From CAVYGM01 sp963768025 (lineage in GTDB: Bacteria; Bacteroidota; Bacteroidia; Cytophagales; Spirosomataceae), in assembly GCA_963768025.1 (NCBI GenBank), contig CAVYGM010000015.1:1-49655 (forward strand): a stretch of 49,655 bases of DNA, in the 5' to 3' direction. A program made the position numbers and the translations under genes. Position 1 is the first letter of the stretch, and every line of letters begins with the position of its first letter. Positions 10,218 through 19,767 of the stretch are shown here, piece after piece. The notes beneath the pieces are model-generated. The model saw nothing but the letters and a program-made list of their open reading frames with translations, had not been told where the DNA came from and made no database searches.

Positions 10218-11238
10218 ATGTCGTCCCTTAAATATAGGCAAAGCCGGCTCATCTGGCTGGGAATAATCTTTTCACTCATGATTCCTGCGCTGGGTATCCT
10301 GAGCCGGAATGGTCCCAGGCTGGTACCTGCCCAAATCCCCATTATTTGGGCTGTCCTTTCCTTTTTTCTCTTGGTCATCTGGTTTATAAATTATGGGGTA
10401 TACGTCCGGTTTTTGTATCGGTACCGGGTGAAATTCTTTGTGGGAGTGTTGGTGATCGCAGCTTGTGACACCCTGATGGTGTTCTTTTTCTTTATGTTGG
10501 TACGGCTTGGAACCTTCCCTTTTTCGCCGAATGAGTACAGCTTGAGCGACTACTCGCTCCTGATTCGATTTGGCTTTGCCATCACCCTGGTGTCGGTGAT
10601 CCAGTATATGTTTATCAGTGTAACGCAGCAGGAGCGTTTGCGTCGCAAAAACGAACAGCTCCGCATCGAGAATCTGGTGGCGGAACTGGAAGGATTAAAG
10701 CAACAGATCAACCCACATTTTCTGTTCAATTCCCTCGGTACCCTGAGGGCCATGATCCACGAAAATGACGAAAATGCCGAGCAGTTTGTGCTGAGCCTTG
10801 CGGCCGTATACCGTCAGTTTCTGACCAAGCGAAACGAAACCAAAACCACCCTGAGCGAGGAACTGGCTTTTCTGGAAAACTACATGTACATGCTTCGGTT
10901 TCGGTACGAAGGGCGTATTTTGCTCTCCGTGGACGTGCCGGATGGGCAGGAAGCCGTAAAATTGCCGGTATTTTCTCTACAACTGCTCATTGAAAACTGC
11001 ATAAAACACAATGTACTCTCGGATAAAAACCCCTTGAAAGTAAGAATCTATCAGAAATAGCCAGGGGTTTATTACCGTTGAGAACAATAAACAACCCAAA
11101 AAAACTGATGTGGAATCGCTGGGCCTTGGGCTGGATAACCTTCGGAAGCGGTATGCTTTGCTGGGAGTGCCCGATGCCGTTACAGTGTCTGAGACGGATG
11201 CCCATTTTGCGGTAACCCTAACTTTGCTTGCCTCATGA
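10218..11238 (+). CDS. LytS/YehU-type sensor histidine kinase
   Basis: A membrane sensor kinase of the His_kinase (PF06580) class. About four hydrophobic segments fill residues 8-150. A short coiled coil (RLRRKNEQLRIENLVAELEG) leads into the phosphoacceptor motif QQINPHFLFNSL with H167. The N-box follows (LLIENCIKHNV). A TAG at 11058 interrupts the gene, but the G-box LGLGLDNLRKRYALLG continues in another frame to 11238; removing one T joins them as YQKSQGFITVEN. Without this the kinase would lack its ATP lid. ATG 10218 is preferred to an upstream TTG. Its stop overlaps the next gene (ATGA). Confidence 0.85.
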
Positions 11239-11990
11239 CCATCCTGATAGTGGAAGATGAATCTCGTTCGGCTCGCCTGCTCCAGAGCCTGATCGAGCTG
11301 GTACGGCCCGACGCCCGCGTGCTGGGTATTTGTAGTAGTATTGAAGAAACGGTGCAATTCCTGGAATCGAATTCACCCAATCTGATTTTTATGGACATTG
11401 AACTAGCCGATGGCAACAGCTTCGAAATATTCAATCAGGTAGCCGTGACGGCCCCGGTGCTTTTTTGCACGGCCTACGACGAATACGTACTTGATGCTTT
11501 TAAGGCGAACGGCGTGGCCTACATGCTCAAACCCGTGGAGGAATCAGCTATCCGGGCCGCTTTTGAAAAATTGGAAAAAATAACCCAAGCCCTGGCCCCG
11601 GAAGTCTCGGAAATCAGCCGACTGCTCGGCCACGCGATGCCGGCCCCTCAGTACAACAGCTCGTTTCTGGTACGAGTCCGGGAGAAAATGGTGCCCGTTC
11701 CTGTATCTGATATAGCCATGATCTCATTCGAGAACGAAATTTCGTTTCTATATACACGCCAAAATGAAAAATATTCCCTCCACCGGACTATGGATGAAAT
11801 AGCCGCTTCCCTGGATCCAGGTCAGTTTTTTCGGATCAGCCGCCAGATGATTATCCATCGCAAAGCGATTCTCGAAATAGAACCTTACTTCAACCGCAAG
11901 GTGATGCTGACGCTAAGTTGTAAACTCGCCGATAAGCCAGTTGTGAGCCGCATGAAAGTAGCGGCCTTTTTGGCGTGGGTTGAAAAATAA
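11235..11990 (+). CDS. LytTR-family response regulator
   Basis: A 251-residue regulator with a receiver domain (acidic EDE at residues 7-9, phosphoacceptor D54 in IFMDIELADG, K99 in YMLKPVE) and a C-terminal LytTR DNA-binding domain (about residues 145-250; VPVSDIAMISFENEISFLYT, then FFRISRQMIIHRKAI). It forms an operon with the kinase upstream by a 4-base overlap, so the two are almost certainly partners. Its targets are not evident. It follows the nqr-apbE operon after 160 bases, but no link to respiration can be shown. Confidence 0.92.
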   Translation: MTILIVEDESRSARLLQSLIELVRPDARVLGICSSIEETVQFLESNSPNLIFMDIELADGNSFEIFNQVAVTAPVLFCTAYDEYVLDAFKANGVAYMLKPVEESAIRAAFEKLEKITQALAPEVSEISRLLGHAMPAPQYNSSFLVRVREKMVPVPVSDIAMISFENEISFLYTRQNEKYSLHRTMDEIAASLDPGQFFRISRQMIIHRKAILEIEPYFNRKVMLTLSCKLADKPVVSRMKVAAFLAWVEK

Positions 11991-12308
11991 GGTATTCCGG
12001 TCAATTCAAATCCAATTTTGTTCACTTCGTCCCGAATCACGCCCCATTTCTGCCCAGAAAGTCTTTAATTTCCCCATTATTCGTACTATACATACTTTTT
12101 AGTAAATACCTTGTGTTAACCTCCTCTAATGTTGGTACCTGTCCTGGTAGGGCAGAAAGGCTTCTATTCGGTATCTTTGATACCTTGGCCCCTGCACGCC
12201 TGAAGCCTTCGCGCTATCGCCAAATGTCCTACGTGATTTGAGAGTAGTGACTTTTGGCGGTAGTGTGTAAGAAAGCTCGAAGAGCCGAATACCCCATCTC
12301 CCCAAGCC
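11991..12308. other. intergenic gap with no recognised gene
   Basis: 318 bases between the response regulator and the cyclic-nucleotide-binding fusion gene. Open frames on the minus strand here overlap the next gene and look like shadows. An imperfect inverted repeat, CGCTATCGCCAAA and TTTGGCGGTAGTG (about 12212 and 12254), is present. I see no RNA gene or clear promoter. Confidence 0.3.
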
Positions 12309-13280
12309 ATGTTCGATCCCATCCTTAGTTCCGTCCAAAGTCTGGGCAGGTTTTCAGAAATGGAGCTATCGTGTTTTGTCAGCAAATTGCATGTTTTGAC
12401 TTTACCCAAAAACACCTGCTTGCTTCGGGAAGGGGAGGTATGCCAGGACGTGTGGTTTGTAAACCGAGGAAGTTTGAGACAGTACCAAATGACGGACCAA
12501 GCCGAGGAAATTACCCATGACTTATACGTAGAAGCGGATTGGGTGCTGAATTATCAAAGCTTTACTTCCCAAAAACCCTCAATGACACGCATTCAGGCCG
12601 CCGAAGCGTGTGAAGTACTGCAACTCAATGTGGATGACCTCCATGCGCTTATTGAGGAAGCAGGCACGTTTTTCAAGCTCGGACAACTGCTGGAATATGC
12701 CCTGGAAAGCCAGGAATACCGAAGCAACCGGTTGGCACCCGAAGAAAAATACCGGATACTCATCCTGTCCTATTCCCTTGCTATTCTGGCTATTCCGTTT
12801 ATTTTCGTCGGGTTACTTCCCGAAACCCGACGGATTGGCACCGACAATTTCTCTTCGCAGATAGCCCTTTCCATCATGACTTTTGGTCTCGTGGCGGTAA
12901 TGGCCGCCGCCGCTACCAATGGCCTGGGGCTACCCCTTTTTGTGCAACACTATGAGGGAGCTTCCCCCGAAACCATCGGGTCCATTGAGCCGCTGCTGAG
13001 GTACAATTTTGCCCTTAACCATGCTTTTGACTATATATTCATGGGTGCCATGTGCCTGGCTATTCTGTTCTGGTCCACGGACATTGTCCGCACCGGGAAG
13101 TTTCCCTCCTGGCTGGGGTACCTGGGGCTGGGGTTTTCCGTCGGTGGTGGGGCTATGCTGCTGTCTGGGTTCGACTTCGTGGGGCTACACGGTTTTCGGC
13201 TATTTATTTTTGGTAGCGTAATCTGGATCGTACTGGCGGGGATCGTGCTGGCTTCCAAACGAAAATGGGTGATCAAGTAA
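12309..13280 (+). CDS. Crp-like cyclic-nucleotide-binding domain fused to membrane domain
   Basis: A 323-residue protein of unusual architecture. Residues 1 to about 146 match the N-terminal part of Bacteroidota Crp/Fnr regulators: a cNMP-binding beta-barrel (LREGEVCQDVWFVNRGSLR) and the long dimer helix ending RLAPEEKY. Where the helix-turn-helix should follow, the sequence passes in frame into hydrophobic segments at about 150-170, 184-203, 240-257, 268-288 and 297-315. These resemble a separate membrane-protein family (LLPETRRIGTDNFSSQI, then LLRYNFALNHAFDYIFMG). The DNA-binding domain is therefore absent. It may be a natural sensor fusion, a deletion fusing two genes, or an assembly join. 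Confidence 0.7.
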   Translation: MFDPILSSVQSLGRFSEMELSCFVSKLHVLTLPKNTCLLREGEVCQDVWFVNRGSLRQYQMTDQAEEITHDLYVEADWVLNYQSFTSQKPSMTRIQAAEACEVLQLNVDDLHALIEEAGTFFKLGQLLEYALESQEYRSNRLAPEEKYRILILSYSLAILAIPFIFVGLLPETRRIGTDNFSSQIALSIMTFGLVAVMAAAATNGLGLPLFVQHYEGASPETIGSIEPLLRYNFALNHAFDYIFMGAMCLAILFWSTDIVRTGKFPSWLGYLGLGFSVGGGAMLLSGFDFVGLHGFRLFIFGSVIWIVLAGIVLASKRKWVIK

Positions 13281-13342
13281 GGGGGGCATTGGTTCCTGCT
13301 GTCCCAGCTAAAACAAAGTTTTACTTCCAAAAAAATCAAAAG

Positions 13343-13699
13343 ATGCTGACAGACGTAAACCCCAAACTTCCCATGCGGGACAAAGCTGCTACGATGGCCT
13401 ATTACCTGGATAAATTAGGTTTTCAGGTATTCGGGAGTGCTGACCATGCCAATTATTTAATGGTACAAAAAGACAGGATCCAAATCCATTTTTTTGAATA
13501 TAAAGACCTCGATCCAAAGGAAAACTACGGACAAGTTTATATCCGTACGGATGACATCGAGGGGCTTTACCAATCCATGCTAGACCAGAAACTAAGCATA
13601 CACCCCGCCGGACACTTGCAAACGAAGCCCTGGGGCCAAAAGGAGTTCGCGATGCTTGACCCAGACAACAACTTGCTGACATTTGGGCAAAGTACGTGA
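13343..13699 (+). CDS. VOC/glyoxalase-fold protein (bleomycin-resistance-like)
   Basis: A 118-residue single-domain vicinal-oxygen-chelate protein. It begins MLTDVNPKLPMRDKAATMAYYLDKLGF, the usual opening for bleomycin-resistance/glyoxalase-like proteins of this size. It has an IHFFEYKDLDP segment, a VYIRTDDIEGLYQSM strand-helix unit, and the C-terminal FAMLDPDNNLLTFGQ strand with the metal-ligand-type Asp/Glu region. An upstream in-frame start at 13265 overlaps the previous gene and adds unrelated residues, so ATG 13343 is chosen. Family members bind and sequester small molecules or catalyse diverse reactions; substrate unknown. Confidence 0.82.
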   Translation: MLTDVNPKLPMRDKAATMAYYLDKLGFQVFGSADHANYLMVQKDRIQIHFFEYKDLDPKENYGQVYIRTDDIEGLYQSMLDQKLSIHPAGHLQTKPWGQKEFAMLDPDNNLLTFGQST

Positions 13700-13774
13700 G
13701 GGCGTCCCGCTGTTTTGGATTCCATCGCGAACTCCCAAGGAGGGCGTTTGCAACGCTCGAACCCCTAATCCAAC

Positions 13775-15847
13775 CTAGTCAAGCCCCGGTATCTTTACCT
13801 CCTCTCCCCAGAGGTACTTATTGAACCACTGCCAGTTATGCCAGGTAGCGGCCAGCCGTTCTTTGGGTTTCGTGATCCCGTGCCCAAAACCCTTGTACAC
13901 CATCAGTCGGGCCGGAACGCCTACATCCCGGAGGCCTTGCAGCAGTTCATAGGCGTTCGGAATGGGCACGCGGGGGTCTAGCTCGCCATGTTGGATAAGC
14001 GTGGGAGTAACTGCCTGCTTTATATAGGTCATGGGCGAGGTTTTCTTATAAATTTCCTCATTTTGCCAGGGGGTAGCTTTAAGGTACTGGCGCGTAAAGG
14101 GATGGATGTCCGTGTTCACGTAATAGGTCATCCAGTTAGAAATACCAGCCCCCACCGACACGGCCTTAAACCGCTTGCTGGTAGTAGTCAGAAAGGCCGA
14201 TATATATCCTCCCTGACTCCACCCCATCACTCCCAGGCGGGAGGTGTCAATCTTGTTTTGGGAAGCCAGGTAATCAATTCCCGACAGCACATCCCAGCTA
14301 TCCCCAACGCCCAGGTTTTCCACATTCAGCGACCGGAACGATTCCCCGTAGCCTTCGGAGCCGCGGTAGTTGGGGCGGAGCACCAATGCCCCTTTGTTGA
14401 GCCATTGTACTACCGGATACACATACCCTGGCAGGGGAGTGGGACGATCTACCCCCGTAGGCCCCCCATGAATCATCACCAGTAGGGGATATTTTTTGTT
14501 GGGGTCGTACCCTTGCGGCTTGTGCAGAATCCCCTCAATCGTTGCTCCATCCTCACTTTTCCACTGAACTACCTCGCTCTGGGCTACCGACCAGGTTTCA
14601 ATCTGTTTGGACAAGGCAGTGATTTTCTGAGGCTTGGGGAGGGAGAGCGAAGTCTTGTATACTTCGCCCAGATCCGTGCCGGATTCTCCTATCAGGGCCA
14701 TGCTTTTGCCATCCGCCGAGAGGCTGAATCCATTGACAATGGGTACCAAACCAGAAAGTTTGCTGGCTTTGCCACTTTGTGGATTTAGGATGAATACGGT
14801 TCGGGTGGTTTTTTGGATTCCCAACGCATAGATTCCCGCCGGTGCCCAGTGCAGGTTGTTCAGGGATACATCCAGGTCCGAGGCGATGGGTTGTTCCTTT
14901 CCAGTGGCGAGTTCCTGAATAATAAGGAAATCATTCTTGTAAAAGTTGGACTGCCGGTCGTCCCGATCGGTATGGTAAACGATGTACTTCCCGTCGGGCG
15001 ACCAATCGTCAAATGAATCGGTACTGGGATGGGTGGCCGTAGGTACCAGCTTTTTGGAAGCTACCTCCAAAATGGAAATGTCGGTATCAATGAAGGAATT
15101 GATCAATGGATTGGGAGCATGTGTAATGGCCAGGGATTTTCCATCCGGCGACCATTTGAAGTTCAGTACCGTTAGCGCATTCTTTTCGAGCAAGGGGGTT
15201 GCCTTTGGCCAATTGATGCAGTCCTCTGAGGTGGAAGTACTATCTTTTTTATCGAAGCAGGGAAAAAAAGAAGGGTCCACCGGGGCTGGGTCAAAATCAA
15301 TCAGGTAGAGCCAGTTCTGGCGAAATTCCTGATCATCCTCCGTATAGGAGCCATACCATAGTTTACGATTCTTCTGCCCTTTTGACTCGGGTTGGGGCAT
15401 GGTAAAAGCCAGCTTTTTTCCATCCGGAGCCCATTCAAAGTCCCCAATGTCTTCTTTCTCGTGGGTAATCGGGAAAGCTTCACCGCCCATCATGCTTATC
15501 GCAAAGAGTTGGGTTTTGTCGTCACGTTTGGCCGTGAAGGCCAGGTACGTCCCATCCGGCGACCATTTTGGGTTGGAACTACTCCCCGCTTTGGTGCGGG
15601 TAAGCTGAATTGGCGAGGCCCCCTCTTTGTGTAGCCAGATTTCCGAATCGTACCGATTCTCCTGCCAGTCGGGCCGGGTAATGGTGTAGGCAATCAGTTT
15701 GCCATCGGGAGAAATCAACGGGTTCCCCGCTGCTGCCAGAGAAATAACCTCTTCCAGGGAGGGCGTTTTTTGGGAAGACTGAGAAAGAGTCGGCAGGGGG
15801 GCTGTACTTAGTAGTACGATTGACCAGGCGAGTAACCTTGTAGTCAT
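13775..15847 (-). CDS. secreted S9-family prolyl oligopeptidase-like peptidase
   Basis: 690 residues: a Sec signal peptide (MTTRLLAWSIVLLSTAPLPTLSQ), a beta-propeller built from repeats of the type WSPDGKxLAFT (about residues 30-400), and an alpha/beta-hydrolase domain. The catalytic triad is visible: S544 in GWSQGGY, D624 in GELDPRVP and H656 in GFGHGI, with the oxyanion region HGGPTG upstream. It matches dipeptidyl-peptidase/acylaminoacyl-peptidase-type S9 enzymes in size and order. It probably trims short peptides in the periplasm. Intact, single gene. Confidence 0.92.
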   Translation of the reverse strand: MTTRLLAWSIVLLSTAPLPTLSQSSQKTPSLEEVISLAAAGNPLISPDGKLIAYTITRPDWQENRYDSEIWLHKEGASPIQLTRTKAGSSSNPKWSPDGTYLAFTAKRDDKTQLFAISMMGGEAFPITHEKEDIGDFEWAPDGKKLAFTMPQPESKGQKNRKLWYGSYTEDDQEFRQNWLYLIDFDPAPVDPSFFPCFDKKDSTSTSEDCINWPKATPLLEKNALTVLNFKWSPDGKSLAITHAPNPLINSFIDTDISILEVASKKLVPTATHPSTDSFDDWSPDGKYIVYHTDRDDRQSNFYKNDFLIIQELATGKEQPIASDLDVSLNNLHWAPAGIYALGIQKTTRTVFILNPQSGKASKLSGLVPIVNGFSLSADGKSMALIGESGTDLGEVYKTSLSLPKPQKITALSKQIETWSVAQSEVVQWKSEDGATIEGILHKPQGYDPNKKYPLLVMIHGGPTGVDRPTPLPGYVYPVVQWLNKGALVLRPNYRGSEGYGESFRSLNVENLGVGDSWDVLSGIDYLASQNKIDTSRLGVMGWSQGGYISAFLTTTSKRFKAVSVGAGISNWMTYYVNTDIHPFTRQYLKATPWQNEEIYKKTSPMTYIKQAVTPTLIQHGELDPRVPIPNAYELLQGLRDVGVPARLMVYKGFGHGITKPKERLAATWHNWQWFNKYLWGEEVKIPGLD

Positions 15848-15890
15848 GATGCGGGGTGTTTAGAGAGTTTTATATTCTCGAAGATAAGTA

Positions 15891-15941
15891 AGAAGCTGTT
15901 TGAGTTAACCTTGTTGGGCTAAAATAACTCAAACAGCTTCT
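15891..15941. terminator. 17-bp perfect inverted repeat between two minus-strand genes
   Basis: AGAAGCTGTTTGAGTTA (15891-15907) and its exact reverse complement (15925-15941) flank a 17-base loop. It lies downstream of the membrane-protein gene and upstream of the S9 peptidase gene, both minus strand. No T-run follows on the minus strand; on the plus side a T8 run begins at about 15950. It may be a terminator, an mRNA-stabilising hairpin or a dispersed palindrome. A related half-site, TCAAATAGCTTCT, occurs near 20402. Confidence 0.5.
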
Positions 15942-15995
15942 GCAACCCGTTTTTTTTGGGCTATTGATTGGGTTCAATAAATCACTTCCCTGCAA

Positions 15996-16652
15996 TTACC
16001 CCTGCGCTTCCTCCATCAGTATCGCCTCGTATAAGGATGCAAACGAACCCTTGATCCAGATCAATGCTGGAAAAATTCCTACGATAAAACACACAAGGCC
16101 TATAACGAAAATGAGGATGGAGGTCATGGCTAGTCCAAAGATTTTCCAACCGTGGCCTTTGGTCATTTTCCAGCTCGTTTCCACGGCTGCGATGGGATCC
16201 AGGTCTTTGTCCATCACCAAGTACGACACGAACGCCAGACGGCAGGCCACGATAATGCCCGGGATAATGAGCGCTACAAAGGCGATACCGATCAGCGCTG
16301 TGGCTAGCAGGTGCGCTAGCACTACGTTGAGATAGTTTTTAAAACCGGCCAGCAGGTCTTTAAAGTCTAGCTTCTGATTGCGGATAGCCTGCACAAACAT
16401 CAGGTCGGCGCTGTACTCGAACACGGGCAGCAGCAGCAACCAGTAGGCGGCACTCACGACCTGCAGCAGAACTCGGCCGGGAGTCATTTCCATATCTTTG
16501 ATAGAATCCTTGATACTGTCTATCGGCACGTTCGCAACAGTTATGACCAGCACTACCAGCAACAGCGGCAAGAAGTATTGTTTTGTTTTCTCCCAGCCGA
16601 ATTTCAGACTGCCTTCGATACTGGGGGGGATTAAAAGAGTGATATTTTCCAT
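15996..16652 (-). CDS. multi-pass membrane protein, uncharacterised
   Basis: A 218-residue membrane protein with about five to six hydrophobic segments, alternating with short charged loops (WEKTKQYFLPLLLVVLVITVANVP near the start and LIIPGIIVACRLAFVSYLV in the middle). The DLDPIAAVETSWKMTKGHGWKIF segment recalls proteins annotated as glycerophosphodiester-phosphodiesterase membrane-domain or DUF975-like, which I cannot confirm. ATG 16652 (MENITLLIPPSIEG) is preferred to the upstream start, which would add an unrelated hydrophobic leader. Function unknown. Confidence 0.7.
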   Translation of the reverse strand: MENITLLIPPSIEGSLKFGWEKTKQYFLPLLLVVLVITVANVPIDSIKDSIKDMEMTPGRVLLQVVSAAYWLLLLPVFEYSADLMFVQAIRNQKLDFKDLLAGFKNYLNVVLAHLLATALIGIAFVALIIPGIIVACRLAFVSYLVMDKDLDPIAAVETSWKMTKGHGWKIFGLAMTSILIFVIGLVCFIVGIFPALIWIKGSFASLYEAILMEEAQG

Positions 16653-16813
16653 GGGGATTTTGAATAGAGTGAGTAAGCACTGGACCAAAAGTAGGGTAAA
16701 TGCTTGCTGTCCAACAGCTACCAAAGTAGTGATTTTCAAAAACACTACTTTGGTAGGGGGGCTGAAACCAACCGAATGGGTATTTTTGGAGCAGGTATCC
16801 TTTTGTTTTTCGT

Positions 16814-17755
16814 ATGGAAATGAGTCCCCTGTATCGCTGGATCTGTTTTATATTCTGTCTGGGCCTGACGGCTGGCGGGGTCTTGGTCCTGTTTCGCCGG
16901 CCAGCCTACCGGCAGTACCCGGCCCTGCGGTATCTGCAGTACTACCTCATCCTGATGTACACCTTCGGGTTTTATGCCTTGTGGAGTCAGCTGGTGCTTC
17001 GAAGCCTGTTTTTCTCCGTCATCAAGGCGGAGCAGCTGGGCTCCTTATCTCGCTTTCTGGTGCTGCTGAGTGTGCCCTTTCTGCTGGTCGGGAAGCTGAT
17101 GCTGGTGCTGTGGGTAGTGAGGCTACCAAAGCACCAGGTGCGATCACACCTGGTTCCGGCTATACTCACCCTGCTGGTACTGGCCTTGTTGCTGTATGCC
17201 AGGCACCCAAGGTCCTGGACGCTGTATCAAGTATATGCCGCATTTGTCACCGTATTGATGACGGGAGTGGGAACCTGGATGCTTTTCATCCAAACCACCT
17301 ACCTCCACCGCAAATCCCAATGCATTCTGGGCGGACTGATCCTGAGTGTAGGAGCGGTGCATGGGTCGCTTTGGCTGGGGGTACCCATGACGGGGGCATT
17401 GGAACTTCTGTTTATCTTACTTTATTTCCTGAGCCATACCGCCTTCGTGACTTACTTTTTGTACCAAGTCCACCTACCTGAGGTTGTCGTGGAAGTGCAA
17501 GCCGGGGGCCTAACGCTAGCAATAGCTCATTCAGAAGCAGCGGCGCTTGACTTATTTGTGGAAGCATACAACCTCACGCCTCGTGAAGCCGAAATCGTAC
17601 GGGAAATTTACCGGGGCAAAACCAACAAGGAGATCGCTGAGATACTTTTTGTGACCGTGCAAACTATTAAGGATCACACGCACCGGATCTACCAGAAAAC
17701 CGACGTAAAAAGCCGGACGCAGCTCGCTTCTCTGTTGCGTGCTTTTCAAAAATAG
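16814..17755 (+). CDS. membrane-bound LuxR-type transcriptional regulator
   Basis: A 313-residue protein with about seven hydrophobic segments across residues 8-225 and a C-terminal LuxR/FixJ helix-turn-helix at about 248-310 (LTPREAEIVREIYRGKTNKEIAEILFV, split here as LTPREAEIVREI and GKTNKEIAEILF, then TVQTIKDHTHRIY). The recognition helix lies in SVQTVK-like TVQTIKDH. There is no receiver or ligand pocket of known type, so the membrane part is probably the sensor. A transcription factor tethered to the membrane would have to act there or be released by proteolysis. Targets unknown; it precedes the M61 peptidase gene by 137 bases. Confidence 0.82.
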   Translation: MEMSPLYRWICFIFCLGLTAGGVLVLFRRPAYRQYPALRYLQYYLILMYTFGFYALWSQLVLRSLFFSVIKAEQLGSLSRFLVLLSVPFLLVGKLMLVLWVVRLPKHQVRSHLVPAILTLLVLALLLYARHPRSWTLYQVYAAFVTVLMTGVGTWMLFIQTTYLHRKSQCILGGLILSVGAVHGSLWLGVPMTGALELLFILLYFLSHTAFVTYFLYQVHLPEVVVEVQAGGLTLAIAHSEAAALDLFVEAYNLTPREAEIVREIYRGKTNKEIAEILFVTVQTIKDHTHRIYQKTDVKSRTQLASLLRAFQK

Positions 17756-17892
17756 GAATCCGTTCCTCCTGCCCAATCTGCCGTTTGTCAAAGAAATAGG
17801 GCTGGAATAATATTTTATTATGTTTTCTTTACGTTTTTAGTCACAATTCGCGGCAATAGTATTCCTATTTTAATAACAATTTTCTACACTGA

Positions 17893-19749
17893 ATGAAAAA
17901 ATCAACTTATCCGATCCTACTGGCGCTGCTTCTGGCCAGCCTGTCGGGATTCGCCCAGAAAGAATACCAGTTTTCCCTTGATTTGACCAAGACCCAGGAC
18001 GATAAACTGACCGTTAATCTGGATACGCCCCCCATCAGGCAAAAAACGGCGGTATATCACCTGCCTAAGATTGTGCCGGGGACGTATTCCATCAACAACT
18101 ACGGTTCGTACGCCAGTAATTTTCAGGCATTTGATAAAAAAGGCCAGGCTTTGAAAGTGGAAAAGCTGGATAAGAATAGTTGGAAAATATCCAAAGCCAA
18201 GAAATTGGCCCGCATTTCATACCAGATCGACGATACCTGGGATACCCCCGAAATCGTGGAGGACGTATTTGAGCCTAGTGGTACCAATATCGAAAAGGAT
18301 CGGATTTTTGTCCTGAATTCTTTTGGGTTTTTCGGGTATTTTCGGGGAATGGAGAAGCTGCCCTACCGGGTGAGCATCACCAAGCCAGAAGGCTTCTACG
18401 GCTCCACCTCGCTGGTGAATCAGAACAAGACTGGCAATAAGGACCTGTTCGTAACCAACGACTACCACGAACTGGCCGACGCCCCGCTAATGTACAACCG
18501 CCCCGATACGGTATGGCTCAAAGTAGGTAATGCGGATATATTGGTGTCGGTGTTTTCACCCAATGGCAAGGTAGCCACCAAAGACCTGGCGGCCGACATC
18601 AAGCCCGTCCTGGAAGCCCAGAAAGATTACCTGGGGGGTACCCTGCCCATTGATAAGTACGCCTTCATCATCTACATGTCCGATCGCCAGGATCTGACCC
18701 GCTACGGCGCGCTGGAACACGCGCAGTCGTCGCTGTACTACCTGCCCGAATCCTTCTCCTCCGAGCAGTTATCTAAGACCATCAAAGATGTGGCCGCCCA
18801 CGAGTTTTTTCATATCCTCACGCCCCTAAGCATCCATAGCGAGGAGATCGGGGATTTCGACTACATCAACCCAAAGATGTCGCGTCACTTGTGGCTGTAC
18901 GAAGGACTGACCGAGTACGCCGCCCACCACGCGCAGCTGCAGGCCGGGATCATCGACCTGAAAACTTACCTGGAAAGGCAGGCTACCAAAATTGAAAATG
19001 CCCGCACGCGGCACAACGACACGCTGTCGTTTACGGCGATGTCGCAGGAAGTACTGGATACCTATAAGGACGAATACGGCAATGTGTACGAAAAGGGTGC
19101 CCTAATTGGCCTGAGTCTGGATCTGAAACTTCGTCAGCTCTCCGGAGGCAAGTACGGTACCAAGGATCTGATGCGCGATTTGGCCAAGACCTACGGAAAA
19201 ACCAAATCGTTCAAGGACGAGGAGCTCTTCGATAAAATAACGGAATTGACTTACCCCGAAATCCGCGACTTCTTCCGTAAGTACGTGGAGGGTGGGCAGC
19301 CGTTGCCGCTGGAAGAGCTTTTCGCTGCCATAGGCATTGAGTACGACCCCCTCGGTGAGAAGAAGGAGGTTGAGAAGGCCTTTGGGGTGGGTTTCGCTTT
19401 GATGCCCGGCACCAAAAACATCATGATTGCCAATGTGAGTGAGGCTACCGACCTGGGTAAGCGCCTGGGACTGGAACCCATGGATCAGATTGTGGCGGTC
19501 AACGACCAGCCCTTTTCTGTGGAAACTTACGCTACCATTCTGCAAAGCTACGACGAGACCTACAAAATGGGCGATCAGGTGTCCTTTACCGTGAAACGGA
19601 AGGTGTCAGATGCCGAAACCAAAGAAGTCAAACTGACCGCCGATCTGCGGGAAGCTTCGGTGGTGTACCCCACGCTGGAACCGGAGGCCAATCCTACCAC
19701 GCAGGAAATGCAGCTACGGAATTCTTGGATGGGCAAAATAGTTCAGTAA
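17893..19749 (+). CDS. M61-family glycyl aminopeptidase with PDZ domain
   Basis: 618 residues with a Sec signal peptide (LLALLLASLSGFAQ). The zinc site is complete: H303-E304-x-x-H307 in AAHEFFHILTPL and the third ligand E337 in LYEGLTEYAA. An N-terminal beta domain precedes it (KIVPGTYSINNYGSYASNF), as in M61 enzymes. A PDZ-like domain lies near residues 500-580 (VSEATDLGKRLGLEPMDQIV). Family members remove N-terminal Gly or Ala from peptides, probably in the periplasm. Intact and followed by a strong terminator. Confidence 0.93.
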   Translation: MKKSTYPILLALLLASLSGFAQKEYQFSLDLTKTQDDKLTVNLDTPPIRQKTAVYHLPKIVPGTYSINNYGSYASNFQAFDKKGQALKVEKLDKNSWKISKAKKLARISYQIDDTWDTPEIVEDVFEPSGTNIEKDRIFVLNSFGFFGYFRGMEKLPYRVSITKPEGFYGSTSLVNQNKTGNKDLFVTNDYHELADAPLMYNRPDTVWLKVGNADILVSVFSPNGKVATKDLAADIKPVLEAQKDYLGGTLPIDKYAFIIYMSDRQDLTRYGALEHAQSSLYYLPESFSSEQLSKTIKDVAAHEFFHILTPLSIHSEEIGDFDYINPKMSRHLWLYEGLTEYAAHHAQLQAGIIDLKTYLERQATKIENARTRHNDTLSFTAMSQEVLDTYKDEYGNVYEKGALIGLSLDLKLRQLSGGKYGTKDLMRDLAKTYGKTKSFKDEELFDKITELTYPEIRDFFRKYVEGGQPLPLEELFAAIGIEYDPLGEKKEVEKAFGVGFALMPGTKNIMIANVSEATDLGKRLGLEPMDQIVAVNDQPFSVETYATILQSYDETYKMGDQVSFTVKRKVSDAETKEVKLTADLREASVVYPTLEPEANPTTQEMQLRNSWMGKIVQ

Positions 19750-19767
19750 ACCCAAGTTCTTGCTGAA

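Noticed and set aside
11055..11060. TAG readthrough in the histidine kinase
   Set aside because: The same frame after TAG gives only a few residues and another stop. The G-box lies in a different frame, so it is a one-base shift, not a recoded stop.
12126..12415. Minus-strand frames upstream of and overlapping the cyclic-nucleotide-binding fusion
   Set aside because: They overlap the start of the fusion gene, have no family similarity, and differ between frames.
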